Origin: Methylobacterium planeticum
GTDB lineage: Bacteria > Pseudomonadota > Alphaproteobacteria > Rhizobiales > Beijerinckiaceae
NCBI RefSeq assembly: GCF_008806345.1
Contig: NZ_VZZJ01000020.1
Coordinates: forward strand, 36,536 to 100,535
Reading direction: 5' to 3'
DNA length: 64,000 nucleotides
Positions 1 through 9,485 of this stretch are shown in pieces. Under the pieces are notes generated by a model, which saw only the letters and a list, made by a program, of their open reading frames with translations, did not search any database and had not been told where the DNA came from. Each line of letters begins with the position of its first letter. Position 1 is the first letter of the stretch. Both the position numbers and the translations under genes were made by a program.

Positions 1-73
1 TTGACGAAAAGAAACGTGCGATAAGCAAAATTATGGAAGAGGGCGACAGGAGCCGCCCCCCTCAATCCTGCAA

Positions 74-3000
74 TTACGCAACGAGGTGCCAGCCTGCCTC
101 GATCTGATTGACGAGGTGGATCTGAGCCTCAATGCTTTCTGAGATCCCAAGCGCCACGTCGGCGCGCGAGGTACCGTGCGCGAGGGCGTCCTGCCAGAAG
201 CTCAGACCGGCCGTGTCAGCGTGCCGGCCCAACGCGCCCTCGTACAGCTCGACCACGAATTGCGCGTTCGTCAGAGAACCATGGGTAGCGGCATATTCCG
301 GTGAGGCCAGCATAGCACCCGCCACGTCCTTCAGTGCCTGGATCGCACCCGGCACTCCGCTTGTGGCCGCACCCTGCTTCACGACCGTCTCAAAGCTCTG
401 CAGACCGCCCGCATCCGGCGCACGCTCCAAGAGGCCGTAGTACAGCCGCGCGACCGCTGTCTCTGAAGCGTCGCCCACGAACACGCCCGCATCGAAGACC
501 GGCTTGAGGACGGCCTGCGCCTCAGCCGAGGTCGCGACCTGCACGGCCACCTGCGCCTGGCTCACACCGTGGGTCAGTTCGTCGGTGAAGAAGGCGAGAC
601 CGCCCCCATCCGCGGGGCGGTTGAGCAGGTTGGCGTACAGGCTCTCCACATAGGTGGTGGTGCTGGCCGCTTGCGGGCCGTGCTCCGGTGAGGTCAGGAG
701 CGCCTGCGCGATGTCCGCGAGGCTCATGCCGGTCTTGAGCGCCGTCGTGAAGCCTTCCAGCCCAAGCGGATCGGGGGCTCGGTCGAGAAGAGCCTCGTAG
801 AGCGCGTAGACGCTCCCGGCCTGGCTCGCGGCGCTGTGCTCGACGGAGCCGAACAGATTGAGCACCGCCTCGCTCGGGCGCGTGACGTCGGTGAGCACGA
901 CGTCGTTTCCGTCGCCGCCGTGGTAGCTGATCTGGTAGCTGCGCGCGCCGAGGCTGAGGCTTGCTCCCTCGCTCAGCCCCGCGAAGCTACCGAAGACCGC
1001 ATCTGTCCCATCGTTGTCGATGAACACGAAGCTGTCGCCGCGGACTGACACGAACGAGCCAAAGGCGTGGAGGTCGAGGGTCGCGCCACCGACGGCGACC
1101 ATACCGGTCACCTTCAGCTGATCGAACTGACCCGTTGCCGTGCCGCCGATTTCTTCCTTGAGGACGGAGCCGGAAGCGAGGCTCAGGTCCTTGGTCGAAA
1201 GCAAGCCTGGCGAGTTGCCCGGCGAGAGCGTGCCGCCGGACTGGATCGTCACGGTGCCCGTCGAGCCGTGGCCACCGAGCGTGGCACCGCTGCCGACAGT
1301 CACGGGCGAGACAATCGAGCCGTCCACGATGAGCGTGCCAGCCTTCACCTCGGTCGGACCGGTGTAGGTGTTCGTACCAGTCAGGATGAGGGTGCCGGCG
1401 CCATCGACGGTCAGCGAGCCTGAGGTAAGGCCGGACAACGTTTGCGTCTGACCTGCAGCAGGGCTGACGGTGCCAGCCGCCGACGGATCGGGTGGGGTGT
1501 CGGGCACAGCAAGTATGAAGCTGAGTTGAGCCTGACCGGTGTTGCCAGCGAGGTCTGCCCCAGAAGCCGTTATGGTGTGCGCACCATACGCCCCCAGATT
1601 GATCGAAGTGCTCCATGTGCCATCGGTTTGCACCACCGCTGTGCCGAGCGTGGTCGCACCCTCCTTCAGCGTTATGATCGCGCCGACAGGGACATTCGAG
1701 TCCGTGACCGTGCCAGCCACCGTCTGCGTCGCAGCGTAGGTGCTGCCACCTTGAGTGGTGAAGGCCAGGACAGGGGCAGTCGTGTCGAGTGTGATGGTCA
1801 GGGCCTCAGAGGCCGAGCTGACGTTGCCGGCGGCATCCGCGGCGGTGGCGGTCAGCGTATAGACGCCCTCGCTCAAGGATGCCGTCGGCGTGTAGCTCCA
1901 GTGTCCAGTTCCATCCACGGCGATGGTGCTGGATAGGACCGCGCTGCCATTCCTGAGCGTGATGGTGCTGCTGGCCTCGGCCGTGCCCTGTATTTCTGGC
2001 GTGGTGTTGCTGGTGATGCCATCCGTGGACGAGCTGCCCGTGTCGGAGCCCGACGTCAGCGCGGGTGCAAATGGAGCGTTCGGTGCTTTGGTGTCGTAGG
2101 TCAGGCTCGGCGCAGCACCCGGCCCGCCGTTGTTGCCGGCCGCATCCGTATAGCTGCCCGCCGCCACGGTGATCGAGGCCGTGCCACTGTCGGTGCCGGC
2201 GGTCGGCGTGAAGGTGGCCGTGCGCGTCAGTCCGGTACCGGAGATCGCCGACAGGCTGCCGCCAGAGACCGTCACGGCGCCGCTGGTGCCGTCCCAAGCG
2301 AAGGTGGTGCCGGGATCCTCGCTGAAGGTGAAGGTGATCGTGGCCGTCTGGCCAATCTTCAGCGTGCTGAGATCGCTGGTGATCGCTAGCGTAGGCGCGA
2401 CAGCATCCACCCGCACGCCCGCGGTGCTGGGCACGCTGTTGAGCATCAGGTTCGCGTTGTTGCCAGCCGCATCTTGGATTGTGCCGCCATTCAGCGTCAG
2501 GGTGCTGGCCAGCTCGATCCCGTCCGCGTCTTGTTGACCGGGGGGAACGGTGGTCTTGAAGGTGAGCGCGTTCGAGCCCGTGGCGGAGACGTAGTTGGCG
2601 TGAACCGTCGTGCTGCCAATCGTCAGATTGAGCTGCGGTGTGCCGGTTACCGTTACCGCCTCGTCTATATTGACGGTGAAGACGAGCGTATCACCGGCCT
2701 TATAGGTGCCGTTCGCAGGAACTGCGACCGAAGCCACGATTGGCGCGACCGTGTCGATGGCGAGATGCGTGTCGCGCCCTGTCGCAGAAGTGAGGCTCGC
2801 TGCGTCGAGGATCCCCGCCGTGCTTGATCTATTCAGCAGCACCCCGACCGCATTGCCACGGAGATCTGCCACAACGACATCGAGGGTGTTGTCGCCATTT
2901 AGATCCGCAAGCGCCACGGAACTCGGGAAGCTACCAGCTGCATAGGTGCTGAGGCCCCCGAAGCTGCCGTGGCCGTCGCCGAGCAGGACGGCGATCTGGT

Positions 3001-4156
3001 TGGTTTCGCGGATCGCGGTGACGATGTCGACGTTGCCATCCCCATTCACGTCGCCCAGCGTCAGAGCGAAGGCACCTGCTCCGACGATGTAATTCGTCGC
3101 CGCGCTGAAACCACCACTCCCGTTACCGAAGAGCACAGATACCGTGCCGCTGGTGTTGTTTGCGGTAACGACGTCGAGCCTGCCGTCGCCGTTTAAATCC
3201 GCTGTGACGAGCGAGAAGGGGGGGCCGCCAACAGAATAGGTGGTCGGTGCGCCGAACCCGCCAGAACCGGCGTTGAGTAGAACAGCGATGTTGTTGTTAC
3301 CGTAGTTCGCCGTGATAATGTCCGGCTTGCCGTCACCATTCACGTCGCGCACGACGGCATTGTAGGGCGAAGCGCCACTCGGGTAGTTGGTGGGGGCACC
3401 AAATCCGCCAGAGCCATTGCCGAGAAGGACCGAGACGTTGCCTCCGTAGACGTTTGGGACGATTAAATCGAGCTTCCCGTCGCCGTTGATGTCGACGACC
3501 GAGATCGACTCCGGGCCGTTGCCTACGGGGTAGAGCGTCGCCGGGCCAAACCCACCACTGCCATTGCCGAGGAAGATAGAAATACTGCCACCATCTTGGT
3601 TGGCGGCCAGAATGTCGAGCTTACCGTCATTGTTGATGTCGACGAGCGTAACCCGAGAAGGGTACTGCCCGCCCGTCTCGTAGGTGGTCGCGGCACCGAA
3701 TGTGCCGTCACCATGACCAAATAGAATGGAGACAGTGCCTGGTGTCGTATAATTGGCAGCAACGACATCAAGCTTACTATCGCCGTTCAGGTCGGCCAGA
3801 ACCGCCGTCAGTGGACTTGTACCTGCAGGGAATGTCGTAAACGCACTGAAGGAGATATTGCCGGTCGCACTGATGGTCGCGCCATTCAAGTCCAGGCTCG
3901 AGACTTGCAGATCGGGCGTATCGTCTCCGGATGCGACTGTATAGCTGAAGTGCAGGCCAGCTGCGTCATAGCGTGAATAGATCGCTGTCATGCCGTTGCT
4001 AAGCGAGAGCGTTGGAGGCAAATCGCCTACAAGGGCAACGCTGCTGACGGCCTGGGATGTCGCGAGGACCAGATCAATCGTATCACCCGCCTTAAGGGGG
4101 CTGCCGACGTTCGAATGTGCCGCGGTGATACCCGTGATGGAAAACGTCGACGACAT
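74..4156 (-). CDS. Very large secreted/surface repeat protein (FG-GAP/VCBS, Ig-like, beta-strand repeat, DUF4214)
   Basis: A protein of about 1360 residues built from repeat modules. After a short N-terminal domain come about seven FG-GAP/VCBS-type repeats (roughly residues 120-460) with calcium-type D-x-N-G-D-G motifs such as DLNGDGRLD and DVNGDGNVD. These are followed by bacterial Ig-like domains (motifs of the type VAPTLAITSDL and TAPVLAFTT), one autotransporter-associated beta-strand repeat (LILTGTNTYTG), and about four DUF4214-type units at the C terminus (LLDRAPDPLGL, LLNRPADGGGL, LLERAPDAGGL, ALGRHADTAGL). No classical signal peptide is visible, which together with the calcium motifs fits type I secretion (inference). 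An in-frame start 66 codons further upstream exists, but the ATG at 4156 has a GGGCGAGG sequence just before it and begins the first conserved segment. Likely an adhesin or surface-layer-associated protein; the substrate is unknown. Confidence 0.85.
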   Translation of the reverse strand: MSSTFSITGITAAHSNVGSPLKAGDTIDLVLATSQAVSSVALVGDLPPTLSLSNGMTAIYSRYDAAGLHFSYTVASGDDTPDLQVSSLDLNGATISATGNISFSAFTTFPAGTSPLTAVLADLNGDSKLDVVAANYTTPGTVSILFGHGDGTFGAATTYETGGQYPSRVTLVDINNDGKLDILAANQDGGSISIFLGNGSGGFGPATLYPVGNGPESISVVDINGDGKLDLIVPNVYGGNVSVLLGNGSGGFGAPTNYPSGASPYNAVVRDVNGDGKPDIITANYGNNNIAVLLNAGSGGFGAPTTYSVGGPPFSLVTADLNGDGRLDVVTANNTSGTVSVLFGNGSGGFSAATNYIVGAGAFALTLGDVNGDGNVDIVTAIRETNQIAVLLGDGHGSFGGLSTYAAGSFPSSVALADLNGDNTLDVVVADLRGNAVGVLLNRSSTAGILDAASLTSATGRDTHLAIDTVAPIVASVAVPANGTYKAGDTLVFTVNIDEAVTVTGTPQLNLTIGSTTVHANYVSATGSNALTFKTTVPPGQQDADGIELASTLTLNGGTIQDAAGNNANLMLNSVPSTAGVRVDAVAPTLAITSDLSTLKIGQTATITFTFSEDPGTTFAWDGTSGAVTVSGGSLSAISGTGLTRTATFTPTAGTDSGTASITVAAGSYTDAAGNNGGPGAAPSLTYDTKAPNAPFAPALTSGSDTGSSSTDGITSNTTPEIQGTAEASSTITLRNGSAVLSSTIAVDGTGHWSYTPTASLSEGVYTLTATAADAAGNVSSASEALTITLDTTAPVLAFTTQGGSTYAATQTVAGTVTDSNVPVGAIITLKEGATTLGTAVVQTDGTWSTSINLGAYGAHTITASGADLAGNTGQAQLSFILAVPDTPPDPSAAGTVSPAAGQTQTLSGLTSGSLTVDGAGTLILTGTNTYTGPTEVKAGTLIVDGSIVSPVTVGSGATLGGHGSTGTVTIQSGGTLSPGNSPGLLSTKDLSLASGSVLKEEIGGTATGQFDQLKVTGMVAVGGATLDLHAFGSFVSVRGDSFVFIDNDGTDAVFGSFAGLSEGASLSLGARSYQISYHGGDGNDVVLTDVTRPSEAVLNLFGSVEHSAASQAGSVYALYEALLDRAPDPLGLEGFTTALKTGMSLADIAQALLTSPEHGPQAASTTTYVESLYANLLNRPADGGGLAFFTDELTHGVSQAQVAVQVATSAEAQAVLKPVFDAGVFVGDASETAVARLYYGLLERAPDAGGLQSFETVVKQGAATSGVPGAIQALKDVAGAMLASPEYAATHGSLTNAQFVVELYEGALGRHADTAGLSFWQDALAHGTSRADVALGISESIEAQIHLVNQIEAGWHLVA

Positions 4157-4740
4157 TTGTGCCTCGCCCCCTCGGCCCTGAGCGTACGCGTTTATACGGA
4201 CCGATGCCTCTCGCGCAGGGATTGTGGAGTCAATTGGTGAAAGCTCCCCCACATAGAGAGTGCGCGCCTGTGCTCTCAAAAGAGTTGAAGCATGTGCTGT
4301 GAGAGCCACACGGTAGGAGGCGAGGCGAGGCCTAACGAATAGATAAAGGCCCAAGCCAAGATTTCACTCGGTCTGCTCTGTTTCGACTGCGAAGGCTTTC
4401 CGACCGGCCCAAAAGCGTGGCCATTTGCGGCCAGGCCCATCCGGCGCGAGCTCCGCCTCCTCGACCCGATTGGATGGCCGCAGCTCTCAGCCGTGATCCG
4501 GTACCTGCGAGCCGGTGGTCGCTGCAAGGGAGGCGGCCGCCGGTACAGGTAGCGCGTCGCCATTTAGAGAGGGCTAACCCTCATCGAAGGAAAAACTGCC
4601 AAACCGCTCGTAGGCGGCGGATACCATTGACGGTATTGGCAAAAGGCGGTCATTCGTGACCGGAGCTGCGTAGCTGACGCAGTACGAGAGCGTCAAGTCG
4701 CGTGCTCATCAACCCGCACTACATATCGATTTGGATGTCT
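4157..4740. other. Gene-free stretch upstream of the large repeat protein
   Basis: About 580 bases between two divergently read genes. It should hold both promoters, but I see no convincing -35/-10 pair, hairpin or conserved coding frame. Short open frames here have no recognisable protein character. Confidence 0.4.
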
Positions 4741-5070
4741 ATGACCGATCACGCTGACACTTCAGTTTGTCGGGATCTGCTGCTGAGCGAGTTCAACGAC
4801 GTGGTAGATCGGTCAGGCGATGGCTTGTCGAAACTTCCCGCCATAACCGCTGCGCAGTGCCGGGCGGCCCGAGCCTTTCTTGGTTGGTCGCAAAAACGTC
4901 TCGTCAAAGCGTCCGGTGTTGGTCTCTCGGCGATCGTTGCCTTCGAACACGGCGGAAGCCGTTGTGTTTCTCGGGAGACAGTAGCTGAGTTGAGGGGAGT
5001 CTTGGAGGAGGCTGGCCTCGATTTCATCTCGCTAAGCGGTGGGGTTGGTGTTCTTTTCCGCGAAGCCTAA
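4741..5070 (+). CDS. Small helix-turn-helix (XRE-like) DNA-binding protein
   Basis: A 109-residue protein. Residues about 38-75 form an XRE-type helix-turn-helix: ITAAQCRAARAFLGWSQKRL followed by a recognition helix around VGLSAIVAFEHG. The C-terminal part (VSRETVAELRGVLEEAGLDF) matches the usual tail of single-domain alphaproteobacterial HTH proteins. Alternative in-frame starts lie at 4702 and 4735; none has a strong ribosome binding site, so the start is uncertain. It stands alone between unrelated genes and probably acts as a local transcriptional regulator. No target is evident. Confidence 0.75.
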   Translation: MTDHADTSVCRDLLLSEFNDVVDRSGDGLSKLPAITAAQCRAARAFLGWSQKRLVKASGVGLSAIVAFEHGGSRCVSRETVAELRGVLEEAGLDFISLSGGVGVLFREA

Positions 5071-5278
5071 GGTCCGGACACACACCTGATAACTACGTCA
5101 GGCTTCAGTTTGCTCGTCGGCAGCTTGGCGGATCTCAGTCAGAAAGTGGCGGCGGCGGTCGGGATCGTCGGCTGCTACGCCACAGCCCGCCGCTCGATCT
5201 CAGCCTTGAGACCATCGATGACGATGGGAAGATCCAAGGGCTATCCCTTGTCGCCTCTCTCGTGTGGTCGAGGCCACC

Positions 5279-5560
5279 CTACACCCGAATCGCCGGTCGG
5301 CGTGGGATGCGCACCCGGATCTTCGGTGGCGCGGGCTGCGGGGCCGACAGCGCGGCCGCGGGACGGCCCTCGACCTTGTGGGCGACGATGATGGCCTTCG
5401 CCACCTTCAGGCCGGTTTCGAGGTTCGTAACCGCCTCGGCCAGCCGGCAGTTCTCCTGTTTCAGCAGGGCGACCTCGACCCGCAGGGCGTCCGCTTCCTC
5501 TGCCGCGGCCTTCTGCCGAGCCCGGAATGCCGCCTGCTTCTTGCGGCCTGTCATCGCCAT
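5279..5560 (-). CDS. Hypothetical basic coiled-coil protein
   Basis: A 93-residue protein, not recognised. The N-terminal 60 residues are rich in Ala, Arg, Glu and Lys with a heptad-like pattern (RARQKAAAEEADALRVEVAL), suggesting a coiled coil; the C terminus is Pro/Arg-rich and basic. It is the last of three short genes read leftward (6287 to 5279) with gaps of 2 and 32 bases, so they are probably co-transcribed. The coiled-coil character is shared with the first gene of the set. Confidence 0.55.
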   Translation of the reverse strand: MAMTGRKKQAAFRARQKAAAEEADALRVEVALLKQENCRLAEAVTNLETGLKVAKAIIVAHKVEGRPAAALSAPQPAPPKIRVRIPRRPAIRV

Positions 5561-5592
5561 GCTGATGCTCCTCGGGTGGTAGCGGGGGCCGG

Positions 5593-5820
5593 TCAGTAAC
5601 CGTCATCCGTTGCCGGATCCTGAAACGACTCACCCGTGAGAATGATGAGCGGCCAGCCCGGCTGGTGCCTGCCATCGGCCTCGTGCTCGGCGAGGAGCCG
5701 GGCCGCGGCCTCCGGGGTGCGAGCTTCGATGATCGTGCCCCGCATCGGCGTGGCCGGCTGGCGGGGCCGTTGCGCTCGCGCGACGGTGGCCATCTGCGCG
5801 CCGTTCATCCGCGGATGCAT
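5593..5820 (-). CDS. Hypothetical protein, 75 residues
   Basis: Not recognised. The central part (IIEARTPEAAARLLAEHEAD) followed by WPLIILTGE looks like a compact alpha/beta fold, and there is no signal peptide. The ATG at 5820 lies two bases after the stop of the upstream gene, so translation is probably coupled. Middle gene of the leftward three-gene set. Confidence 0.5.
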   Translation of the reverse strand: MHPRMNGAQMATVARAQRPRQPATPMRGTIIEARTPEAAARLLAEHEADGRHQPGWPLIILTGESFQDPATDDGY

Positions 5821-5822
5821 GC

Positions 5823-6287
5823 TCAGCGCGAGCGCTGACCGTAACGACCGTCGCCCTGGGCCTCGAAGTAGCGTCCGAAACCCACGCGGACGTCCATCTT
5901 CTTCTTGGGAGTGCCCGGTGTGAGAGGCTCCTTGTGCAGGGCTGCGCCCCGGATGGTCACGCCCCTGAGTTCCGGAAGGATCTCCGCCGGGGTCAGGGCG
6001 CCGCGCTCGGCGAGGATCTCGGCTATCTCCCGCATGACGCGGTCCCAGAATTCCTCGGCGCGGAAGCGGTCGAGTTGGTTCTCGATCTTCGACAGGCGGC
6101 CTTGGACGCGGCACGCTTCGGTCTCGGCCGTCTCGGCGCGGGCGGCGAGCGCGGCGTTCCCCGCCTGAAGACCTTCTAGCCTCCCTGCCCGACCATTCCG
6201 TGAGGAGACCGCTTGCGGGCGAAGAGCGGTCATTCCAGCGGCTGTGGCAGAGGGTCCGGAAGTGGCGCACAGCCGAACAAGCGGCAT
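5823..6287 (-). CDS. Hypothetical coiled-coil protein
   Basis: A 154-residue protein, not recognised. Residues about 35-95 form a likely coiled coil (ALAARAETAETEACRVQGRL), followed by a small conserved-looking segment (EILAERGALTPAEILPELRG) and a basic tail. The ATG at 6287 has AGAGG five bases upstream; a second ATG at 6233 has no such site. First gene of the leftward three-gene set and divergent from the UvrA-like gene, so the 160-base gap probably carries promoters for both. Confidence 0.5.
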   Translation of the reverse strand: MPLVRLCATSGPSATAAGMTALRPQAVSSRNGRAGRLEGLQAGNAALAARAETAETEACRVQGRLSKIENQLDRFRAEEFWDRVMREIAEILAERGALTPAEILPELRGVTIRGAALHKEPLTPGTPKKKMDVRVGFGRYFEAQGDGRYGQRSR

Positions 6288-6449
6288 GCAAACCTCTGAG
6301 CCCTTCCGAACCACAAACCTTGTGGATTGGGAAGTCGGCTCCAGCCTGACGACAGTTTCCCGCAAGGGGTAGCTCCCGCACTCCTGAACCTCTAGTGGCG
6401 CGGCTACGTTCGGTGTCCTGCGAGAAAGGACGCGTCGAGAGGAAGGCCC

Positions 6450-9149
6450 ATGGATCAGCCGAAGCCCAGAGAACTGGTCAGGATTGCTCGGGCAGGCGCG
6501 GGACGGCCGGGCTACGTCACGGTGAAGGGAGCTAGGGAGCACAATTTGCGCGACGTCGACGTGGAGCTGCCGCGTGACGCCCTCGTGGTGTTCACCGGCA
6601 TCTCCGGCTCCGGCAAGTCCTCGCTCGCCTTCGGCACGCTCTACGCGGAGGCCCAGCGGCGCTACTTCGAGTCGGTCGCACCCTACGCGCGGCGGATGAT
6701 TGATCAGGTTGGGGTGCCCGATGTCGATGCCATCGAGGGTCTTCCCCCCGCCGTCGCCCTCCAGCAACAGCGCGGCACACCCAGCGCCCGCTCCTCGGTC
6801 GGCAGCGTCACTACCCTGTCGAGCCTCGTGCGGATGATGTACTCGCGCGCCGGCACCTACCCGCCGGGCCAGCCGATGCTCTACGCGGAAGACTTCTCGC
6901 CCAACACGCCGCAGGGCGCTTGCCCGTCCTGCGGTGGGCTTGGGCGGGTCTACCAAGCGACGGAAGCGTCGATGGTGCCTGACCCCTCGCTGACGATCCG
7001 CGAGCGCGCCGTTGCGGCTTGGCCGCAAGCCTGGGGCGGCCAAAACCTGCGGGACATCCTGGTGAGCCGTGGCGTTGACGTCGACACGCCCTGGAAGGAT
7101 CTGCCACGGGCGCTCCGGGACTGGATCCTATTCACGGACGACCAGCCGCAGGAGCCGGTCTATGCCGGGCTCTCCCCGGAGCAGACGCGGCTCGCCCGCC
7201 AGCGTCGCCTGGAGCCAAGCTACATGGGCACATTCACGAGCGCCCGCCGCCATGTGCTCGGCACCTTCACCAACTCGCAGAGCGCCCTCATGCGCCGCCG
7301 CGCCGCGAGCTACCTCTTGAGCGAGGACTGCCCCGCCTGCCAAGGTAAGCGCCTGAAGCCTGAGGCGCTCTCGGTCACCTTCGCTGGCCTCGATATCGGA
7401 GAATTGTCGCGCATGCCGCTCTCCGAACTCGCCGAGGCGATGCGGCCGGCGGCCGAGGACAGGCTGCCCGACGACTACCTTGCCACCGGTGCTGCTCAAG
7501 AATCCCTCGACCGCGAAGCGGGCCAACGGGATCGCGCCCGGCGCGCTGCCTCTGGGGCGTCGGCCCATGCGGGTGCGCCGGACGTGCGCGTGACACCGAA
7601 CCTCTCTATCGAGAAGCGCCTCGCCGCCCAGCGCCTCGCCGCTGACCTCGTCGACCGGATCGGGACGCTCACGGAGCTTGGCCTCGGCTACCTGTCGCTT
7701 GATCGAGTCACCACGACCTTGTCGTCGGGCGAGCTGCAGCGCCTGCGTCTCGCCACGCAGCTCCGTTCGCAGCTCTTCGGCGTGGCCTACGTGCTCGACG
7801 AGCCTACGGCCGGGCTGCACCCCGCCGACGGTGATGCGATGCACGAGGCGCTCGCCGGGCTGCTCGCCTCGGGCAATTCGCTGTTTGTCGTCGAGCACGA
7901 CATCGGCACGATGCGCCGCGCCGATTGGCTGGTCGATGTCGGCCCGGCGGCGGGCGAGCACGGGGGTACCGTGCTCTACAGTGGCCCGCCGGAGGGTTTG
8001 CGCGCGGTGGAGGCGTCGCGCACGCGCCTCCACCTGTTCGGGTTGGTCGAACCGCCGCGGCGTCCACGGCGCGAGCCTTCGGGATGGCTGCGCCTGGAGG
8101 GCATTGTTCGCAACAATCTGCGCGATGTCTCGGCCTCGTTCCCGCTTGGATGTCTCACCGCCGTGACCGGCATCTCCGGCTCCGGCAAGTCGAGCCTCGT
8201 CAGCCAAGCCCTGCTGGAACTCGTCGGCGACCGCCTCGGACGGCCTATCGACACCGACGACGAGCCGGAGGATCCACTCGACGACGTGCCGGGCCCGACC
8301 GAGGGCCGCATCGTCGGCGGCATGGAAGGTGTCCGGCGTCTGGTCAAGGTCGATCAGAAGCCGATCGGGCGCACGCCCCGCTCGAATCTTGCGACCTATA
8401 CCGGCCTGTTCGACGCCGTCCGCAAGCTGTTCGCCGCCACGCCCGAGGCGCGCAGGCACCGCTACGACGCCGGCCGCTTCTCCTTCAACGTCGCCAAGGG
8501 CCGCTGCCCGGCCTGCGAGGGCGAGGGGTTCGTCAGCGTCGAACTCTTGTTCATGCCGAGCGTCTACGCCCCCTGCCCAACCTGCCACGGTTCCCGCTAC
8601 GCGCCGGAGACGCTGGAGGTCACATGGAACGGGCTGACTATCGCGGACGTGCTCGGGCTGACCGTCGAGCGCGCCTGCGAGGCCTTCGCTGACGAGCCGT
8701 CCGTGCTGCGGCCGCTGGTCGTGCTGCGGGATCTGGGCCTCGGCTACCTGCGCCTGGGCCAGCCGGCGACTGAACTCTCCGGCGGCGAGGCCCAGCGCAT
8801 CAAGCTCGCGACCGAGTTGCAGAGGGGGCAGCGCGGGGGCACGCTCTACGTCCTCGACGAGCCGACGACCGGGTTGCACTCGACCGACGTGGATCGCCTC
8901 ATGCTCCAGCTCAACGGCTTGGTCGATGCGGGCAATGCGGTGGTCATGGTCGAGCACGACATGCGCGTCGTCGCAGCGGCCGATCACGTCATTGATGTGG
9001 GGCCCGGCGCTGGAAACTTGGGTGGCACCGTGGTGGCGGCCGGCCGCCCCGAGGTGGTGGCCGAGGCGTGGGCGAGCCGCACGGCATCGTATCTGCGGGA
9101 AGAGCTTGATGCCTACGAAGGCAAAGGCTCGCTGCCGCAGCATCCCTGA
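6450..9149 (+). CDS. UvrA-like excinuclease ABC subunit A paralogue
   Basis: An 899-residue twin ABC ATPase of the UvrA family. The first Walker A (GISGSGKSS) is at residues about 50-58, with its ABC signature LSSGELQRL near 423 and LDEPTAGLHP after it. The second Walker A (GISGSGKSS) is near 573, with signature LSGGEAQRI near 775 and LDEPTTGLHS. Zinc-binding CxxC pairs are visible (CPSCGG, CPACQG, CPACEG, CPTCHG). Housekeeping UvrA (about 940-970 residues) finds helix-distorting DNA damage for UvrB. This shorter copy stands alone without uvrB or uvrC and is better read as an accessory UvrA2-type protein, a group linked in other bacteria to tolerance of DNA-binding drugs. Whether it can still load UvrB cannot be judged here. 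Confidence 0.9.
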   Translation: MDQPKPRELVRIARAGAGRPGYVTVKGAREHNLRDVDVELPRDALVVFTGISGSGKSSLAFGTLYAEAQRRYFESVAPYARRMIDQVGVPDVDAIEGLPPAVALQQQRGTPSARSSVGSVTTLSSLVRMMYSRAGTYPPGQPMLYAEDFSPNTPQGACPSCGGLGRVYQATEASMVPDPSLTIRERAVAAWPQAWGGQNLRDILVSRGVDVDTPWKDLPRALRDWILFTDDQPQEPVYAGLSPEQTRLARQRRLEPSYMGTFTSARRHVLGTFTNSQSALMRRRAASYLLSEDCPACQGKRLKPEALSVTFAGLDIGELSRMPLSELAEAMRPAAEDRLPDDYLATGAAQESLDREAGQRDRARRAASGASAHAGAPDVRVTPNLSIEKRLAAQRLAADLVDRIGTLTELGLGYLSLDRVTTTLSSGELQRLRLATQLRSQLFGVAYVLDEPTAGLHPADGDAMHEALAGLLASGNSLFVVEHDIGTMRRADWLVDVGPAAGEHGGTVLYSGPPEGLRAVEASRTRLHLFGLVEPPRRPRREPSGWLRLEGIVRNNLRDVSASFPLGCLTAVTGISGSGKSSLVSQALLELVGDRLGRPIDTDDEPEDPLDDVPGPTEGRIVGGMEGVRRLVKVDQKPIGRTPRSNLATYTGLFDAVRKLFAATPEARRHRYDAGRFSFNVAKGRCPACEGEGFVSVELLFMPSVYAPCPTCHGSRYAPETLEVTWNGLTIADVLGLTVERACEAFADEPSVLRPLVVLRDLGLGYLRLGQPATELSGGEAQRIKLATELQRGQRGGTLYVLDEPTTGLHSTDVDRLMLQLNGLVDAGNAVVMVEHDMRVVAAADHVIDVGPGAGNLGGTVVAAGRPEVVAEAWASRTASYLREELDAYEGKGSLPQHP

Positions 9150-9246
9150 TGACCCTGAGCGGACTCTAGAGCTGCATCCGATGAAAGTCCGTTTGGGGTG
9201 GGTAGTCACCCTCGGCTCTCTGCCCGAAAGCGGACCTTCCGCTTCG
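9148..9246. repeat. Dispersed repeat R1' (copy next to uvrA-like gene)
   Basis: Starts at the stop codon of the UvrA-like gene. It aligns over about 95 bases with the sequence downstream of the recombinase at 17012-17641: a TGACCC..GCGGAC start, a GATG..GTCCG..TGGGGTGGG middle and a CCGAAAGCGGACCTTCC end. The same family recurs at 12111-12465 and 33105-33200. It is probably a mobile or recombination-spread intergenic element. Confidence 0.6.
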
Positions 9247-9485
9247 CACCCATTTTGGTCGTTTGTCATCGCACTCTTGAAAGCTGGAAGCTGCCCTTTA
9301 CAGCGATGTAATCGAAGGCCGACTCTCTCGGAGAACGCTCGTCCGCTGCATATTGCGTTAACGTCTGCAAATCGAAGAAGCGCCCCTCGCAGCATCGCGG
9401 AATCAAGCCAACCGGCTCCGGACGACGCCGTCAGGCGCATGGTGCTGAAATTCTCCGCGCCCAAACTCTGAATTCAGAATTGAGA
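9247..9485. other. Gene-free remainder between R1' and the metallopeptidase gene
   Basis: Together with the R1' copy this makes a 336-base stretch without a gene. Beyond the repeat I see no promoter, hairpin or coding pattern that I would defend. Confidence 0.4.

Noticed and set aside
1..73. Terminator for the large repeat protein near 40-60
   Set aside because: A GGGCG/CGCCC pairing exists but is short and imperfect, and the window edge prevents judging it.
5071..5278. Possible gene fragment read leftward (LPIVIDGLKAEIERRAVA and DRRRHFLTEIRQAADEQ-like stretches)
   Set aside because: Protein-like pieces in two frames separated by stops, no start and no recognised family; too weak to list as a pseudogene.
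7128..9464. A 778-codon open frame opposite the UvrA-like gene
   Set aside because: Lies antisense to a clearly conserved ABC ATPase; its translation is Arg/Ala/His-rich without domains, a normal by-product of high GC.
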